In this document: positions 1 to 33,903 of the stretch, one piece after another
Layout of the letters: each line of letters begins with the position of its first letter
How positions within the stretch are numbered: position 1 is the first letter of the stretch
Assembly (NCBI GenBank): GCA_947044405.1
Contig: CAMRHE010000457.1
Coordinates: 608,001 to 672,000, forward strand
Length of the DNA stretch: 64,000 nt
Reading direction: 5' to 3'
DNA from: Leptodactylus fallax
Taxonomy: Eukaryota > Chordata > Amphibia > Anura > Leptodactylidae
Made by a program: the position numbers and the translations under genes
The notes under the pieces: generated by a model
Told to the model about the DNA's origin: nothing
The model's input: the letters and a program-made list of their open reading frames with translations, nothing else
The model's database searches: none

Positions 1-224
1 ACATAAAATACTTCATTTAACTAATTGCACATAAGAAACAACTTATTGATATATCATTAAAACCTGCAAGTTAACTAATCTAATGTAACTGACCTCAGAA
101 GCATGCTAGAGAAACCAGACCATGTGTGTTCAGGTGGAAATCCACGCAGCCATAGAAAGAGACTGCTACACTGGTGTATGCAACTTATACATAACTGGTC
201 AGTTTTACATCAAATCCAGCTCAT

Positions 225-1310
225 TCCTTATTGTGGTCGGGTTATCTTCTCTTACAAGTAGTGTCCCTCCTGATAACCAGCCATGATGTCCTTATTGTGG
301 TCAGGTTATCTTCTCATACATGTAGTGTCCCCTCCTGATAACCAGCCATGATGTCCTTATTGTGATCGGGTTATCTTCTCATACATGAAGTGTCCCCTCC
401 TGATAACCAGCCATGATGTCCTTATTGTGGTCGGGTTATCTTCTCATACATGTAGTGTCCTCCTGATAACCAGCCATGATGTCCTTATTGTGGTCGGGTT
501 ATCTTCTCATACCTGTAGTGTTCCTCCTTATAACCAGTTATGATGTCCTTATTATGGTCGGGTTATCTTCTCATACATGAAGGGTCCCCTCCTGATAACC
601 AGCCATGATGTCCTTATTGTGGTCGGGTTATCTTCTCTTACATGTAGTGTCCTCCTGATAACCAGCCATGATGTCCTTATTGTGGTCGGGTTATCTTCTC
701 ATACATGTAGTGTCCTCCTGATAACCAGTTATGATGTCCTTATTGTGGTCGGGTTATCTTCTCTTACATGTAGTGTCCTCCTCATAACCAGCCATGATGT
801 CCTTATTGTGGTCAGGTTATCTTCTCATACATGTAGTGTCCCCTCCTGATAACCAGCCATGATGTCCTTATTGTGGTCGGGTTATCTTCTCATACATGTA
901 GTGTCCTCCTGATAACCAGCCATGATGTCCTTATTGTAGTCGGGTTATCTTCTCTTACATGTAGTGTCCCCTCCTGATAACCAGTTATGATGTCCTTATT
1001 GTGGTCCAGTTATCTTCTCATACATGTAGTGTCCTCCTGATAACCAGCCATGATGTCCTTATTGTGGTCAGGTTATCTTCTCATACATGTAGTGTCCCCT
1101 CCTGATAACCAGCCATGATGTCCTTATTGTGGTTGGGTTATCTTCTCATACATGTAGTGTCCTCCTGATAACCAGCCATGATGTCCTTATTGTGGTCGGG
1201 TTATCTTCTCTTACATTTAGGGTCCCTCCTGATAACCAGCCATGATGTCCTTATTGTGGTCGGGTTATCTTCTCTTACATTTAGGGTCCCTCCTGATAAC
1301 CTGTCCACAG
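225..1310 (+). repeat. 63-bp minisatellite, about 17 copies
   Basis: Tandem copies of a 61-66 bp unit containing CCAGCCATGATGTCCTTATT and GGTTATCTTCTCATACATGT. Open reading frames across it (for example 577-849) are an effect of the repeat, giving the peptide DVLIVVGLSS over and over; no gene. Unit B has a single copy at about 36,825-36,872. Confidence 0.9.
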
Positions 1311-1602
1311 TAAGGAAATCAAGGATTTCTGACAAGTTCCAGACTGTAGAAAGTTCCTGCATTCATGGTCAAAACCCTAGTTTTGAATACAACCAAACGC
1401 TTGCATTATATTTCCATTCAACCTTTCTGACTTACAAATGTACTAACACACAGTATCAAAGAGCTTTGAAGCCTGATCTATTACACTTTTAATTTTTTGC
1501 TGATTATGTAAATGTTTAATGGTATTCCAAGCTATTTTGCTTCGATACAGATAACTATGATGACAATAATGTAATAATTAGAATTTTAGTAAGATTTGTA
1601 TT
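1310..1602. other. Gene A 3' flank
   Basis: A+T-rich; probable 3' untranslated or flanking DNA of gene A on the minus strand. No poly(A) signal stands out at a convincing distance. The matching unit B DNA is 36,880-37,144. Confidence 0.4.
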
Positions 1603-1742
1603 TCACAATTCACATTTGGTAAATCTTACAATACACATAGACTTCCTCAAACTATCACTAACAGTTACTGTTGTGAAAATTCTCCGCCTGTTTATAGAAG
1701 GTTCTTGCCCTATCTGCAGCTTCTTATATACAGTGTTATGGC
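1603..1742 (-). CDS. Gene A candidate last exon (alternative tail)
   Basis: A good acceptor (TTTGTACTCAG) precedes an open stretch. Read in phase 1, as if joined from exon 7, it gives 46 residues to a TGA at 1603-1605, beginning GHNTVYKKLQIGQ; TVYKKL is close to an ITIM/ITSM but has Thr at -2. Read in phase 0, as if joined from exon 8, it gives only AITLYIRSCR and a stop at 1710. The phase 1 frame is open to the same TGA in unit B, while the phase 0 stop differs, which favours the phase 1 use. No transcript evidence. Confidence 0.4.
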
Positions 1743-1979
1743 CTGAGTACAAAGAAGAAATTGTACTTACAGAACCCTGTATTCTTTTTTAGTTAGACTT
1801 AATACCAAGGAACTTCTTACCTTTTTGTCTCTACAGAGAAAACTACTGGATGACTGGAAGTAATAAAATTTCATTATCTAAGGTACAAAGTTCCTGAAGA
1901 GCGTAAGACTCTGTGTATACAGTAAATGTGGAAGTGACCGGCTGGCCGGATTACACACGTTAGATCTTCTGATACTTAC

Positions 1980-21636
<19,657 letters not shown>

Positions 21637-21639
21637 TGT

Positions 21640-21755
21640 AGATGGTGCAGGACGATCAGGACCGTGTATGAATGTTCATGAGAAATCTGCAAGAAGTTTC
21701 TTATATCTTTCACTGACATGAAGCAAGAGGAAGAGAGTAGAAGAGGAAGTCACAC
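21640..21755 (-). promoter_or_regulatory. Gene A probable promoter with PU.1/ETS-like sites
   Basis: Within 120 bp upstream of the start codon lie two purine-rich GAGGAAG boxes (GCAAGAGGAAG at 21723-21733 and AGAAGAGGAAGT near 21739-21750, plus-strand sense) matching the PU.1/ETS consensus, and a TATA-like AGATATAA at about 21711-21718 on the minus strand. The whole block is conserved in unit B. Such sites are usual in myeloid genes; function here is inference. Confidence 0.4.
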
Positions 21756-21993
21756 GTAAACCATAGAGAGATTTCTGTAAAAGAAATTTTAAAAATTAAG
21801 GTGATGAAAAAGTCATATCATATTCAGGTAAAGAAAAGTTAGAAATGAGAAAAGTATACATTCTGTTCAATAGTAGATTATTGTTTGGGGAAGGGACATT
21901 ACAATATTGTAAGGACTATTGACATCCAGCAGACAACTCAAAGGGCTTGTCCAGTTTCAGACAAATATTGAGAGACAAATGTTATTGTTTGTA

Positions 21994-23589
21994 CAGTGGG
22001 GAAAAAAAGTATTTAGTCAGCCACCAATTGTGCAAGTTCTCCCACTTATAAAGATGAGGCCGACCTGTAATTGTCATCATAGGTAGACCTCAACTATGAG
22101 AGACAAAATGAGAAAACAAATCCAGAAAATCACATTGTCTGATTTTTAAATAATTTCTTTGCAAATTATGGTGGAAAATAAGTATTTGGTCACCTACAAA
22201 CAAGCAAGATTTCTGGCTCTCACAGACCTGTAACTTCTTCTTTAAGAGGCTCCTCTGTCCTCCACTCATTACCTGTAGTAATGGCTCCTGTTTGACATTA
22301 TCAGTATAAGACACCTGTCCACAACCTCAAACAGTCACACTCCAAACTCCACTATGGTGAAGACCAAAGAGCTGTGGAAGGACACCAGAAACAAAATGGT
22401 AGACCTGCACCAGGCTGGGAAGACTGAATCTGCAATAGGCAAGCAGCTTGGTGTGAAGAAATCAACTGTGGTAGCAATAATTAGAGAATGGAAGACATAT
22501 AAGACCACTGATAATATCCCTCCATCAGGGGCTCCACGCAAGATCTCACCCCGTGGGGTCAAAATGATCACAAGAATGGTGAGCAAAAATCCCAGAACCA
22601 CACGGGGGGACCTAGTGAATGACCTGCAGAAAGCTGGGACTAACGTAACAAAGGCTACCGTCAGTAACACACTACACCGCCAGGGACTCAGATCCTGCAG
22701 TGCCAGACGTGTCCCCCTGCTTAAGCCAGTACATATCCGGGCCCGTCTGAAGTTTGCTAGAGAGCATTTGGATGTTCCAGAAGAGTATTGGGAGAATGTC
22801 ATATGGTCAGATGAAACCAAAGTAGAACTGTTTGGTAGAAACACAACTTGTCGTGTTTGGAGGAGAGTGAATGCTGAGTTGTATCCAAAGAATACCATAC
22901 CTACAGTGAAGCATGGGGGGGCAACATCATGCTTTGGGGCTGTTTCTCTCTAAGGGACCAGGACGACTGATCCGTGTACATGAAAGAATGAATGGGGCCA
23001 TGTATCGTGAGATTTTGAGTGCAAACCTCCTTCCATCAGCAAGGGCATTGAAGATGAAACGTGGCTGGGTCTTTCAGCATGCCAATGATCCCAAGCACAC
23101 CACCAGGGCAAAGAAGGAGGGGCTTTGTAAGAAGCATTTCAAGGTCCTGGAGTGGCCTAGCCAGTCTCCAGATCTCAACCCCATAGAAAACCTTTGGAGG
23201 GAGTTGAAAGTCCGTGTTGCCCAGCGACAGCCCCAAAACATCCCTGCTCTAGAGGAGATCTGCATGGAGGAATGGGCCAACATACCAGCAACAGTGTGTG
23301 TCAACCTTGTGAAGACTTACAGAAAACGTTTGACCTCTGTCATTGCCAACAAAGGATATAGAACAAAGTATTGAGATTAACTTTTGTTATTGACCAAATA
23401 CTTATTTTCCACCATAATTTGGAAATAAATTCTTTAAAAATCAGACAATGTGATTTTCTGGATTTGTTTTCTCATTTTGTCTCTCATAGTTGAGGTCTAC
23501 CTATGATGTCAATTACAGGCCGGCCTCATCTTTTTAAGTGGGAGAACTTGCACAATTGGTGGCTGACTAAATACTTTTTTTCCCCACTA
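21994..23589 (+). mobile_element. Tc1-like element, CAGTGGGG family
   Basis: TIR CAGTGGGGAAAAAAAGTATT at the left and its complement at the right (last base G to A), flanked by TA. About 1,596 bp; inverted repeats of about 150 bp. Confidence 0.85.
22354..23374 (+). pseudogene. Tc1 transposase pseudogene with frameshifts and mutated Asp
   Basis: Starts [15 protein letters not shown], the usual opening. Two one-base losses break it: in a G-run at 22,915-22,921 and again near 22,945-22,955, after which the frame continues to GYRTKY at 23,374. The second catalytic Asp is Ala (FQHANDPKH; the sister copies have QQDNDPKH). The first Asp ([11 protein letters not shown]) and the Glu ([10 protein letters not shown]) remain. 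Confidence 0.85.
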
Positions 23590-24114
23590 TATAATGAAAA
23601 GTTCTACAATTTTCCAATATACTTTCTGTATCAATTGCTCACAGTTTTCTAGATCTTTGCTTGTTGTCATTCATTGGTTACTTCCTGTGGATAAGAATCA
23701 GTCCATGGTCATGTGATATACACACAGGTGCACAGCTCATTACGAGAGAGATCTTTTATTACCGAGATGTGACTATAACAAGCGCTATGCCTGTGTGTTG
23801 ATCACATGATCATGGACTGTCTATCACATGACCATGGACTGTCTATCACTTGACTATGGACTATCACATGACCAAGATTTTTATCCACTGGGAGTAAGCA
23901 AAATGAATGACAGAAAGCAGAGATCTAGAAAACCATGAGGAATTGATACAGAAAGTATATTGGAACATTTTTCATTTTACAAACAATAACATTGGTGTCT
24001 CAATATTTGGCTAAAACTGGACAACCCCTTTAAAAATTCTGAGAGTTTAAAATTCAAAGAAAGTTATCCTTGTCTCTGATCCATCTTTTCTGTTTTTTCT
24101 AGACATTTTGGTCT

Positions 24115-24411
24115 TAAAGGGAGTCTTTCACAAGAACCCAGCATATCAGCCCAGGCCTGCAGATAGATAGGTTAGGGTCATCTGAATCAAATGGTGGTTT
24201 CTCCTTGTTTTATCCCTGCATCCTTTACTAAGATATTGATGCTTATGATGATAAACAAATTAGTTTTTGAGAAACAAGGCAGTTGACAGCAACGGCAATG
24301 CCCCCAAAGAGCTAATTTGTATATTGACAAAAACAGTGATATCTCAGAAACAGAGACTGATTCGCAAGGGGAATGGGCTGATTCTAGGTTCTGCTGACAG
24401 ACTCCCTTTAT
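24115..24411. mobile_element. MITE with TIR TTAAAGGGAGTCT
   Basis: TTAAAGGGAGTCTTTCAC at the left and TGACAGACTCCCTTTA at the right, inverted; 297 bp, non-coding. Superfamily not assigned. Confidence 0.6.
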
Positions 24412-24948
24412 ACAAATCTTGTATGTCTTAAGAAGTTTCCATTATAGAATATTTTCAAAATATAGAAATACATCAATAGAAATACTTTTAAACATATCCA
24501 AACTTCCATTTCATTAAGCAATTATAACGCTATTAACATAAAGCTGTAGAGAGCTTTAACCCTTTCAGGAGCAAGCCAACTTTTGGTGAATCAACCAAAA
24601 AAATGTGTTTCATGCATTTAGATTTTTTTTTTTCTGTTATTGTGTTTACTGTATGGCATATATACCTTTTTGGTTCAGGCATTTTTTGACATAGCAATGT
24701 CAATTACTGTATGTACATATTTTTGTTTGCTGATTTATTTTTATATTTAAAATTGAAAAGGGGGTATGACATAATTTTTAAAATTTTTGTATTTTTTATA
24801 TTTTCATTCAATAGGTTTTTATTGTTATTTTTCAGAGCAGGTAAATAGATACAAAGTACAATCAATATATGAAAATAAGAAAAGGTAATTGTGGCATAAA
24901 AGAGAACAAGTTCCAATAGAGAAACCGTGATACAAAATGATACAAGTA

Positions 24949-25884
<936 letters not shown>

Positions 25885-27357
25885 TCATCAAGTAGAAAAT
25901 GTGAAAGTAACGACTAACGAGAACATGTAGGTAAAGTAAAGCTGTGATAGCACTTTACGCAATTGTGGGTCCAGAAGAGTGATATCATAATAAAAGGGGT
26001 CACAAAGTGGTAATGCAAAATGGCGAAGCGGTCTGAGTTAGATTGATGGACAACAGAAGAAAAGTGTGGTGAGGAGGCCAAGATCTGAATGAGTGCTGGC
26101 AGAGCTATGTTGGTAATGGGTGTTTATGTCTCAAAGAGACTCAGGTAGAGGTGGGGTGTCTGATGCTATCAGTGTCTTTCTTTATGAGGTGGGTTTCTAG
26201 GTCATAGAATATAGCCGCATGTTGCAAAAGGATCTCCTTCCTAAGGAAGGATCGTTGTTGTAGACTGTTGAAGCCCCGAACGATAAGAGAGGCAAGCCTA
26301 ATCGCCATTCCGTCTTCGTGAACAGTGGAAACAGAACACTATCGTGTTGAACAGTAACTGATAGAAAACAGAGAAAAACAAAGGTTACAAATAAAAACAG
26401 TGAATGAATTAACTTATAGTTCAGTAGACAAATACAGTGAAACTGTATTAAAATAGGGTTAACAATTTTTGGCAAACCGAGAAAAGTTCACAGTAGGCAT
26501 AGCCCCGCACCGAGGAGCAGAAGACAGCTGCCCAGTGGAGGAATCAGTCTCAGTCCGAATGAGGACGGTCTTTATTATGAGAATGTGAGGTTGCCTTGAT
26601 CCTGTGGAAGAGACAGGGGAATGTTCCAAGAGAGAAGCAGGCCTGAATCAGGGCTCACAGGTATAGAGTATAGATAGATAGAAGCAGTAGTAAGGCTGCA
26701 CTGGAGACTGCTGTATAGATGGGAAAACAAGATGGCTGCCAAGGAGGTATTGCAGTTCAGTGAAGTCTGGTAGTGCAGAGCCTGAGGATTACAGCTGGAA
26801 ATAGGGAAGCTCATAATCACTACTCTATACATTCGCCGGCTTACCTGCCAGCCAGTAGAATTAAAGTGCTGGGGAGTTAGGCAGTAGGTGAGTGCGGAGT
26901 CGCTGATGCTCTGAGCTCCTGTATCAGAGCCTTACTTATATTTTCTGGCTCTGATAGTGGAAGAAGAGCTCCGAAGTGTAGATGCCTGGGCTTTACGAGG
27001 AAGGCTGCTCATCTGTGCCTGCAAAAGCTGGGGGATTCTTCTGCCTGGTTCTCCGTGCAGAAGGTAAGACCCAAGGCGGGTATGAAACTGGCAGGAGTAA
27101 GAGGGCCTGTAACTCCAAAATGTCTGCCATTCCAGAGGTAGCTGCAGGTCCGAGGATGCATCTCGGTGTAAGTACGCTGTAGCCAGTCAAAATGGCCAAA
27201 ATACCCCTAAGTGAGTACTGGGGTTTGGGGGATGCCCTATGGTGCGTTAGGCAATGATTAGGATCGGTTAGCTGGCAGTAGGTTATTAGTTGGTGTTGAT
27301 AGTGTAGGAGCTCTGCAGTCCCACATTCTGCTTCTCTTGCCGTCTAGCCATGCCCCC

Positions 27358-30300
27358 CATATTTTTTATATTTTCAAAAAGTTTTTTTTTTTTTTTAAAC
27401 ATTTGTACTTAAATTTTAAGTTCCTTTGGGGGACATGCAATCATTTTATCGCTCATATAATATAATGCAGATGTTTTGTGTAGCCTTATATTGTACTTTT
27501 ACTGGTGTTTTACTACAGTTTTCTTATCCTTTGGCCATAAATATCTGATGAGTGAAAGGCCGTCAGCAAGCCCCCAGATGTATCAGCTATTTGGGACTGT
27601 TTCTGATCCTTGTACTGCTGAAAGCAGAAGGCTATGTACACTGTATAGTAGTTGGGAATCATTACTGAAATTCAACTCCCATTGACGCCAAATCCCTTTA
27701 ACACACATGCAATGATAAAGATGTGAACCTTTAATAGACTCCTGGCTGTTATGACAACTGAATGAGACCCCCTATAATTGCACTGAGGAAGGGGGGCAAT
27801 CAGTAAGAGAACCAAAAAGACGATTAATATACAACCATTTAAGTGCCATGGTCATAATAAACCTTGGTTACAATCAATCATTATAAGGGTATCAGGTCAA
27901 ATGGTACTATCACAGCTAAAATATCTGATCACAGTAGGGTCTGACCTATGGGACCTTCAGCAATAAGGAGAATGGAGACCAGTAGGTGCCCTTGAGTGTC
28001 CGATGTGATTTGAGTGCTGGTGCGCATGACCAGCATTCGACTTAGTTCTATGGGATTTCTAGAATGCTGATCTTTTAGCAGTCCCATAGAAGTAAAAGAA
28101 ATTGCAGTTTAGAGTCAGCACTATGTTTCCATTCACATTAGGAGGGCTAGCATTCATGTAAATACTAGAGATCAGACCCTCCTATGATTAGTGTAAAAAC
28201 CCCTTTAACACAGCTGCTGACATGATAATGGCTCCACGATCTGTTAGTGAGGAGTGCAAAGTGAGATGATCTCATTAGTAAAGACAATGATGAAAAATAT
28301 TCTCTTTAAAATCTGAGGTCACAAATCAAAATCCAGGACAATGACATGATGTATTCATCAAGTTCCAATGTGCCACTTTGGTCCTACCTTCACACCCTTC
28401 CCATCAGCCTGCAGCCGCCCTGTGGCACTGTTATTCAGGTAGTTGTGTTCTGCTGGTAGCCAGCTCTTCACAGTACCCCTGGTTTGCTGGGCACTGAGAT
28501 AATAGTGTGGGGGGTAATGTTACCTGGTGCTTCAGCTTTATGGTGTTTTAAGAAAGTAAAAAGTACATGAGCGTAGTTTTGATCTTATGGACCCAGTAAT
28601 TTTTATTTTCTCGGCTACATTCTTTATTTTTCTATTAGCATAACATTTTGAGCACTTATTCTTTGCAGGATAAGCTATATTTTCAATGGCACTTTTTTAG
28701 GATGGCTGTAACTACCCCATCAGTTTTGGTTTAGCTTTTTTACATTATAAATTTTGTACTTTAAAACATAAATATGATTCTAATTCTTTAGGCCAGTAAA
28801 ATTATGGACACTAAACAATTATTTTTTTTTTGTGTTTTACTAATTTTGCAGAATATAAACACTTTTTCACACAAAAAAAATTTGTTGCCATGTTTTAAAA
28901 GTCATAACTTTTTTCATTGTTAGAGATGTTTATGGGTTTGCTTTTTTGTGGGCTGAGCTATGCTATTTATTGGGACCATTCTGGGGTACATGCAACTTTT
29001 TTTTATCACTCTCTATTCCATTGTTTGGAAATTTGGTCATCACAAAAAATAATTACATACTAATGTATTGAAGTGTCAACATTAGGTCCTGCTGGGTAGA
29101 CCTGGGTGTGTGCTGTGAGTTCTAGCTAACATTTCTGCTAACTCCTGCTGCATTGAACCACTACAAATATGGCACAGAGCATTAAATGCCTTTTCTATGC
29201 GGAATCTGTGTCCAATGCAGTGCATTAAGGGGTTAAAGATGTCCTTTTACCACCTCAGACTTTTTTCGTCCTTTAATAGGCACACCTCCACTAAATTCAG
29301 AAAACTCCGAATTTAGAATACTGCCCTAGAGTACTATAATCATTACTTTACCGTATCGGACAGTATATCGCTAGAAGGCAAGGACTCTTAGATAACTGTA
29401 CTGCTAGTATATAGATAACTATCATGCTAGGAGTCCCTCTCCAGGCATAAGGTGCAGATTGGTAAATCCAGCCAACACATAGACCGAGTCTCATGGCTAA
29501 AACTCTGTTATGTGAATGCGACCTAAAGATGACATTATCCAGTAAAAAGTTATTATAAGATACTTCATCTGTTTAGGATCCAGTTTTGAAACATGAAGAT
29601 AAATTTACTAGGCAATAGATATGGAAATACATTTTTATTACAAAAGCAAAGATAAAATAAGAATTAAACATAGACTAAAGTACAAAGCAAACAGAAATAG
29701 ATACAGGACTTGGCTTGGTAAGAGAAAACCTTGATAGAATTCTTCGACAAAGTACAAACGCCGTAAGGCTGATTCATCAAGATCAAGACCCTCACTTTGC
29801 AGGTCAGTCATGATGATCCCTGCCCTGTTGGAGTTTGCACCTGATTTAAGCCAAGGTAAATGCCTCCTCATAGGTACATCCTCCAGGGTCCATGTGCCTA
29901 AACAGAAATCTACGCCAGCTCAACAGAAAACTGACATAAATGATGGGTAAACCTGGTGAATGTGAAGGTTCGCCCTCTTTTAAGAAAGTGGTGTGTGGAG
30001 AGCAGAACTTAAAAAGTTGTATTTTTGTACAAAAATTTTGATTTGCACTTAAAATCAGCAAGACAGATTTTCAGTGTGACAGTCTTCATATTCCCTGCAC
30101 CAGCGAAGGGTGCACCTCATATATGAGAAAGTGAACGTCTCCTAAAATCATGTAACTGTACTGAATTCTATGCAAGCTTGTACTTGGTAAATGATCACTG
30201 GTGAAAATGTTCATAAATCTGACAGAGCTACATCACTCACCTCGTCATTGGTCAGATTGTATAATTCTGCTCTATGATTATCTCTTTTTCTTTTAGAGCC

Positions 30301-33146
30301 TCAATTTTCGAGACGTTTTCTGTCACCAATATTGATTGTGAGTGTCCCGTCAAGAAAAAAAAAAAGAGATAAAAATTTCAGCCATCTACTGTGATCTCAC
30401 CAAAATAGGTTAATGTCATAATCCTCCCCACTGGCCTCTACAAAGACTTATCTGCAGGATATACTGGCCAATAGAACATGTTAAATGGGTTAAATGACAT
30501 TAGATGTTTTATTCCCTAAAATGGATCGGGGATAACTTCATGGTCAAAGGTGGTTTGACCATTCATACCCCCACCAAGCCCAAGTCCAAAGCCCTAAGAA
30601 AGGTGAGTCATTTCAGTGTAAGGAGCCACCTAGCAGAGGTCACCTTATACATTTTGATCAATGTGTAAAAACCAAGAACCTCATTTTCACGTGTTCTTAT
30701 ATACAGTAGGTATTTGCAGTAATGTTCTTGGTGCTAGAAGATTGCTGTTACAGTATAACTTTTTGTGTTTGCTAGAATGGTGGTCCAGTTCCCCCATCTT
30801 GATGACAGGCCAAGCATCATTGTGTAGTACAACAAACTTTATTTTATACAATATAAATCCCTTACTATAGCAAAATGTGTGTAGGTTTAATCATCTGTAG
30901 GCAAAAAATATCTAAAAAAATATTATCTACTTCAGCACATGTAATAACACAACTTCAACTCTTAGACCATGGATGAAAACGACCATGAAAAACAGATGAA
31001 ATGGTTTATTGATGAACTTTTTGCATTGATTGGGACCAATTTTCATGGATTCCCCATAGAGTTAAGTCTATCAAAGGATCTGTGAAAGTGAGCAAAAATA
31101 GGACATGTTGGGCTGTCAAAAAATTGGTCATGTGAATAACCAGATTGTAATCAATGTGTTCTAAAAACGGCCATGTGATGACTGTTACTAAAATGGCTAC
31201 CACACGTACTCTCTTCCTGTTTGTGTGAATAAAGGCTAACTCTAACAATAGTATAACATAAAGCTATCCTCTATGGCATCACATATTACTGCGTCTTCTT
31301 ATTTTCTGACAGCCGCATAGACGGTTTGTTCTTCTTCTTCTAGGGATAAAGCTGGATTTCTTTGTTGCAGTTTGGTTTTGTCTAGTTGAGAATAGACAAC
31401 GTTCTCCTAGATAGTAAAATATATGATAATAAATAGAATATAGTTAATACAAAAATAAAGTCATTAATATTAATTTTTTTTTCAGAAATATATAAAAAAT
31501 CTAATTTTCTAACAAAAAAAAGGAATATTTTTAAGCCTTAAATAATATAATAGAGTATAAAATGGAAAAAGAGAGACTAACTAAAAAAAAAAGACACTGT
31601 TAAACTGAGGCTCCAGTTTGCAGAAACGCAGCTTTTTGTTGCAATTTTTGCTGCGTTTTTTTGAGTCAAAGCCAAGAGTGGCTACAAAATAAATATCTAG
31701 GAAGTTCTTATACTTCTCCCTTCTGCTCAATACACTCCTGGCTTTGGCTTAAAAAACTGCAGCAAAATCTGCAGCAAAAAAAATCTGCATTTCCGCAATG
31801 TGGGGCCTTAACCTTAGTGTGAAATAAAGCAGGGAATTTACTTTCACTATTTATTTAGATACCAAATTCAACTGAGTTGGACCCTGTAAAGTTTCATTTA
31901 ATAGTTATTTCAGAATATAAGGGGTCATGGATTAACCCCCAACATTTACAAAATCTTATAGTGAATAACCAGAGATAAGCACAGTGTTAAAGGGGTTTTC
32001 CAATGAACAAAACCATATTCAAATATGTGGACTGTTAAGGATACCGCATTGCCAAGTCGCTTGACCTACCTGCGGTCACCCCTCTTACCGTCCACTCACC
32101 ACCCATAAGTGCCTGGGTTCATAGGATAACATGAAACGAGATTTACAAATTTTATATATTTATTAACCTAAGTGGGTTGGTACTAGCCGCTAACGGATGG
32201 TCAAGCAAATACAGGTAAAAACAAAGAATACAGTACAGAAAAATAAAATGAGATTAAAAGAGAAAAAGAATACCAAACGAATCTGCAGTCTGGTTTGCTG
32301 GGCCTCCACTGTTAGCCCCAGGGCACTTCTTTAAGTCAACAACACGACATGTGTCCTCACATCTCTCCCAGGATCACATCTACCCTCTCTTCCTGGTCTG
32401 AGACCATATACCTGTCCTATTCCTCTCCCTGTGTGATGTCACCAGGAGAAGAGGCCCAGTCCTACATCCTAGGACCAGAAAAATATATGCAACCATAACT
32501 CCTCACCGGATGACTGTAGTATCAGGCGAGGGGTATGTGGCAAGATTCCCATCGCGTAGTCACCAGGAATGGCCCCCAGATCCCCTTGAGTAGGGAGTTC
32601 AGTGTCTGGACCTTTTCCCTGCTTCCAACATTTCCGTGTTTGGACTTGATGCCTCTGTTCCAGTCTTGCGCACCCGAAGAATTTATCGGTGCGACTGTAG
32701 GATGCTCGCCTCATAAAATATCATCATAATACTATATTCCCTTTGATGTTTTACTGGAGTCATACTGTCTACTGGGAAAGCTAGAATACACATCACTCCA
32801 GGATCTCCCCTGCTGAGTTAACAAGGTTCACACTGGTATGCAAAGAAGAACTGTGTATGTGACTGTAGACATTAAGTCTGCGAGGGTCTGGGGACTAAAG
32901 GGTGTGATATCAATCAGCCACAAATGGAATCCATATCTAAGATTAATCCCCCTTGGCTGATCCTGCACCACACAGACAATTAAAAGTTGAAATATGAATA
33001 CATGATTAAGAATTTTGTAGAGCTTTAAAGAATTTCTCTAATCATCTTAGTGGTGACATCTGTTTTCCTGATCGGTTTCTAATGAATATGATAATTGTAT
33101 GTAGGATCTCTTCATTCCCTACTTTATCACTTGAGAATAAAATAAC
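27358..33146. other. Spacer between duplication units, no gene seen
   Basis: No spliced gene, RNA gene or intact transposon found. Contains diffuse old repeat (28,500-29,240, ending AAGGGGTTAAAG) and poly-A or poly-T runs. Short open frames (for example 29,638-30,061 and 32,469-32,729) show no domain or codon signal. Confidence 0.5.
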
Positions 33147-33444
33147 TTAAAGGGGTTGTCCAGCATATTTTTTTTTTAATCAGGCTTTGGGAGTTGAAAA
33201 AAAAAAAAAACGTGATCGATTTTCCTTAGGCCATTTAGGCCGCTGATTGGACAATCAGCAGCCTAACAAAAGGGACTCGGGATGTCACAGCCGGGGAGGA
33301 CTTCTGCCTCAAGAAAACTTTGGCGCATCAGGACCACAGGCAGGACCCGGAGCACCGTAGACAGGTGAGTATGTTTGTTTTTTACATTTTTTTTCACCTT
33401 CCACAGCCTAATATAAAAAAAAATATCCTTGACAACCTCTTTAA
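33147..33444. mobile_element. MITE with TIR TTAAAGGGGTTGTCCAG
   Basis: TTAAAGGGGTTGTCCAGCAT and TTGACAACCTCTTTAA are inverted, about 298 bp. Same TIR type as the host MITE at 21,948. Confidence 0.6.
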
Positions 33445-33499
33445 GTGACAATACAGTGTTCACACTTCTTACTTTCTACAAGAAATAATATTTAATATG

Positions 33500-33822
33500 C
33501 AGAGATGTACGAATCAGTTCGTAACGACTTGATTTTATATTCCAAATTGTTTGGATTTTAACTAAACCAAACAATTAGGGATACATCTCGGATGAAATGA
33601 AATGGCCACCGTGAGTAGATGATAGTGGGAACACCGCTGCACTTCTGTGATTGGCCCACAGGAGCACCAGGTTTCTCTATTTGCCCTGAGAGTGTTCCAC
33701 ACTATGTTTTAAGCCAATTTAAGGTGTGATTCGTTACAAACTTGTTCTACTCAAAACAAACCAAGGACCCGAACTGACTGAACCCGAAACTAAATGAATC
33801 TTGAGGGGTGCACCCATCTCTA
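33500..33822. mobile_element. hAT-like MITE (TIR CAGAGATG)
   Basis: CAGAGATGTACGAAT at the left and CCCATCTCTA at the right; flanked by TTAATATG and TTAATAAG, an 8-bp TSD with one mismatch. Confidence 0.6.
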
Positions 33823-33903
33823 TTAATAAGGCATTACTACAAATTACATATAAACTTACATAAAACAATGTTACATAAAATACATAATTTAACTAAATTG
33901 ATA

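Larger units (their letters stand above)
21948..24033. mobile_element. MITE (TIR AAAGGG.TTGTCCAG) carrying a nested Tc1
   Basis: AAAGGGCTTGTCCAGTTTCAG at the left and CTGGACAACCCCTTT at the right, with subterminal ACAAATATTGAGA / TCTCAATATTTGG also inverted. A Tc1 element interrupts it at a TA. The remaining interior has three CATGACCATGGACT-like units (23,690-23,880). Confidence 0.65.

Noticed and set aside
577..1492. Open frames of 90 and 104 codons with a repeated LLITSHDVLIVVGLSS peptide
   Set aside because: They follow the 63-bp minisatellite, whose length happens to keep the frame open. No start context, domain or conservation in unit B.
27476..33463. Short open frames in the inter-unit spacer
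   Set aside because: 60-82 codons, no domains, no splice pattern, located in A+T-rich or repeat DNA.
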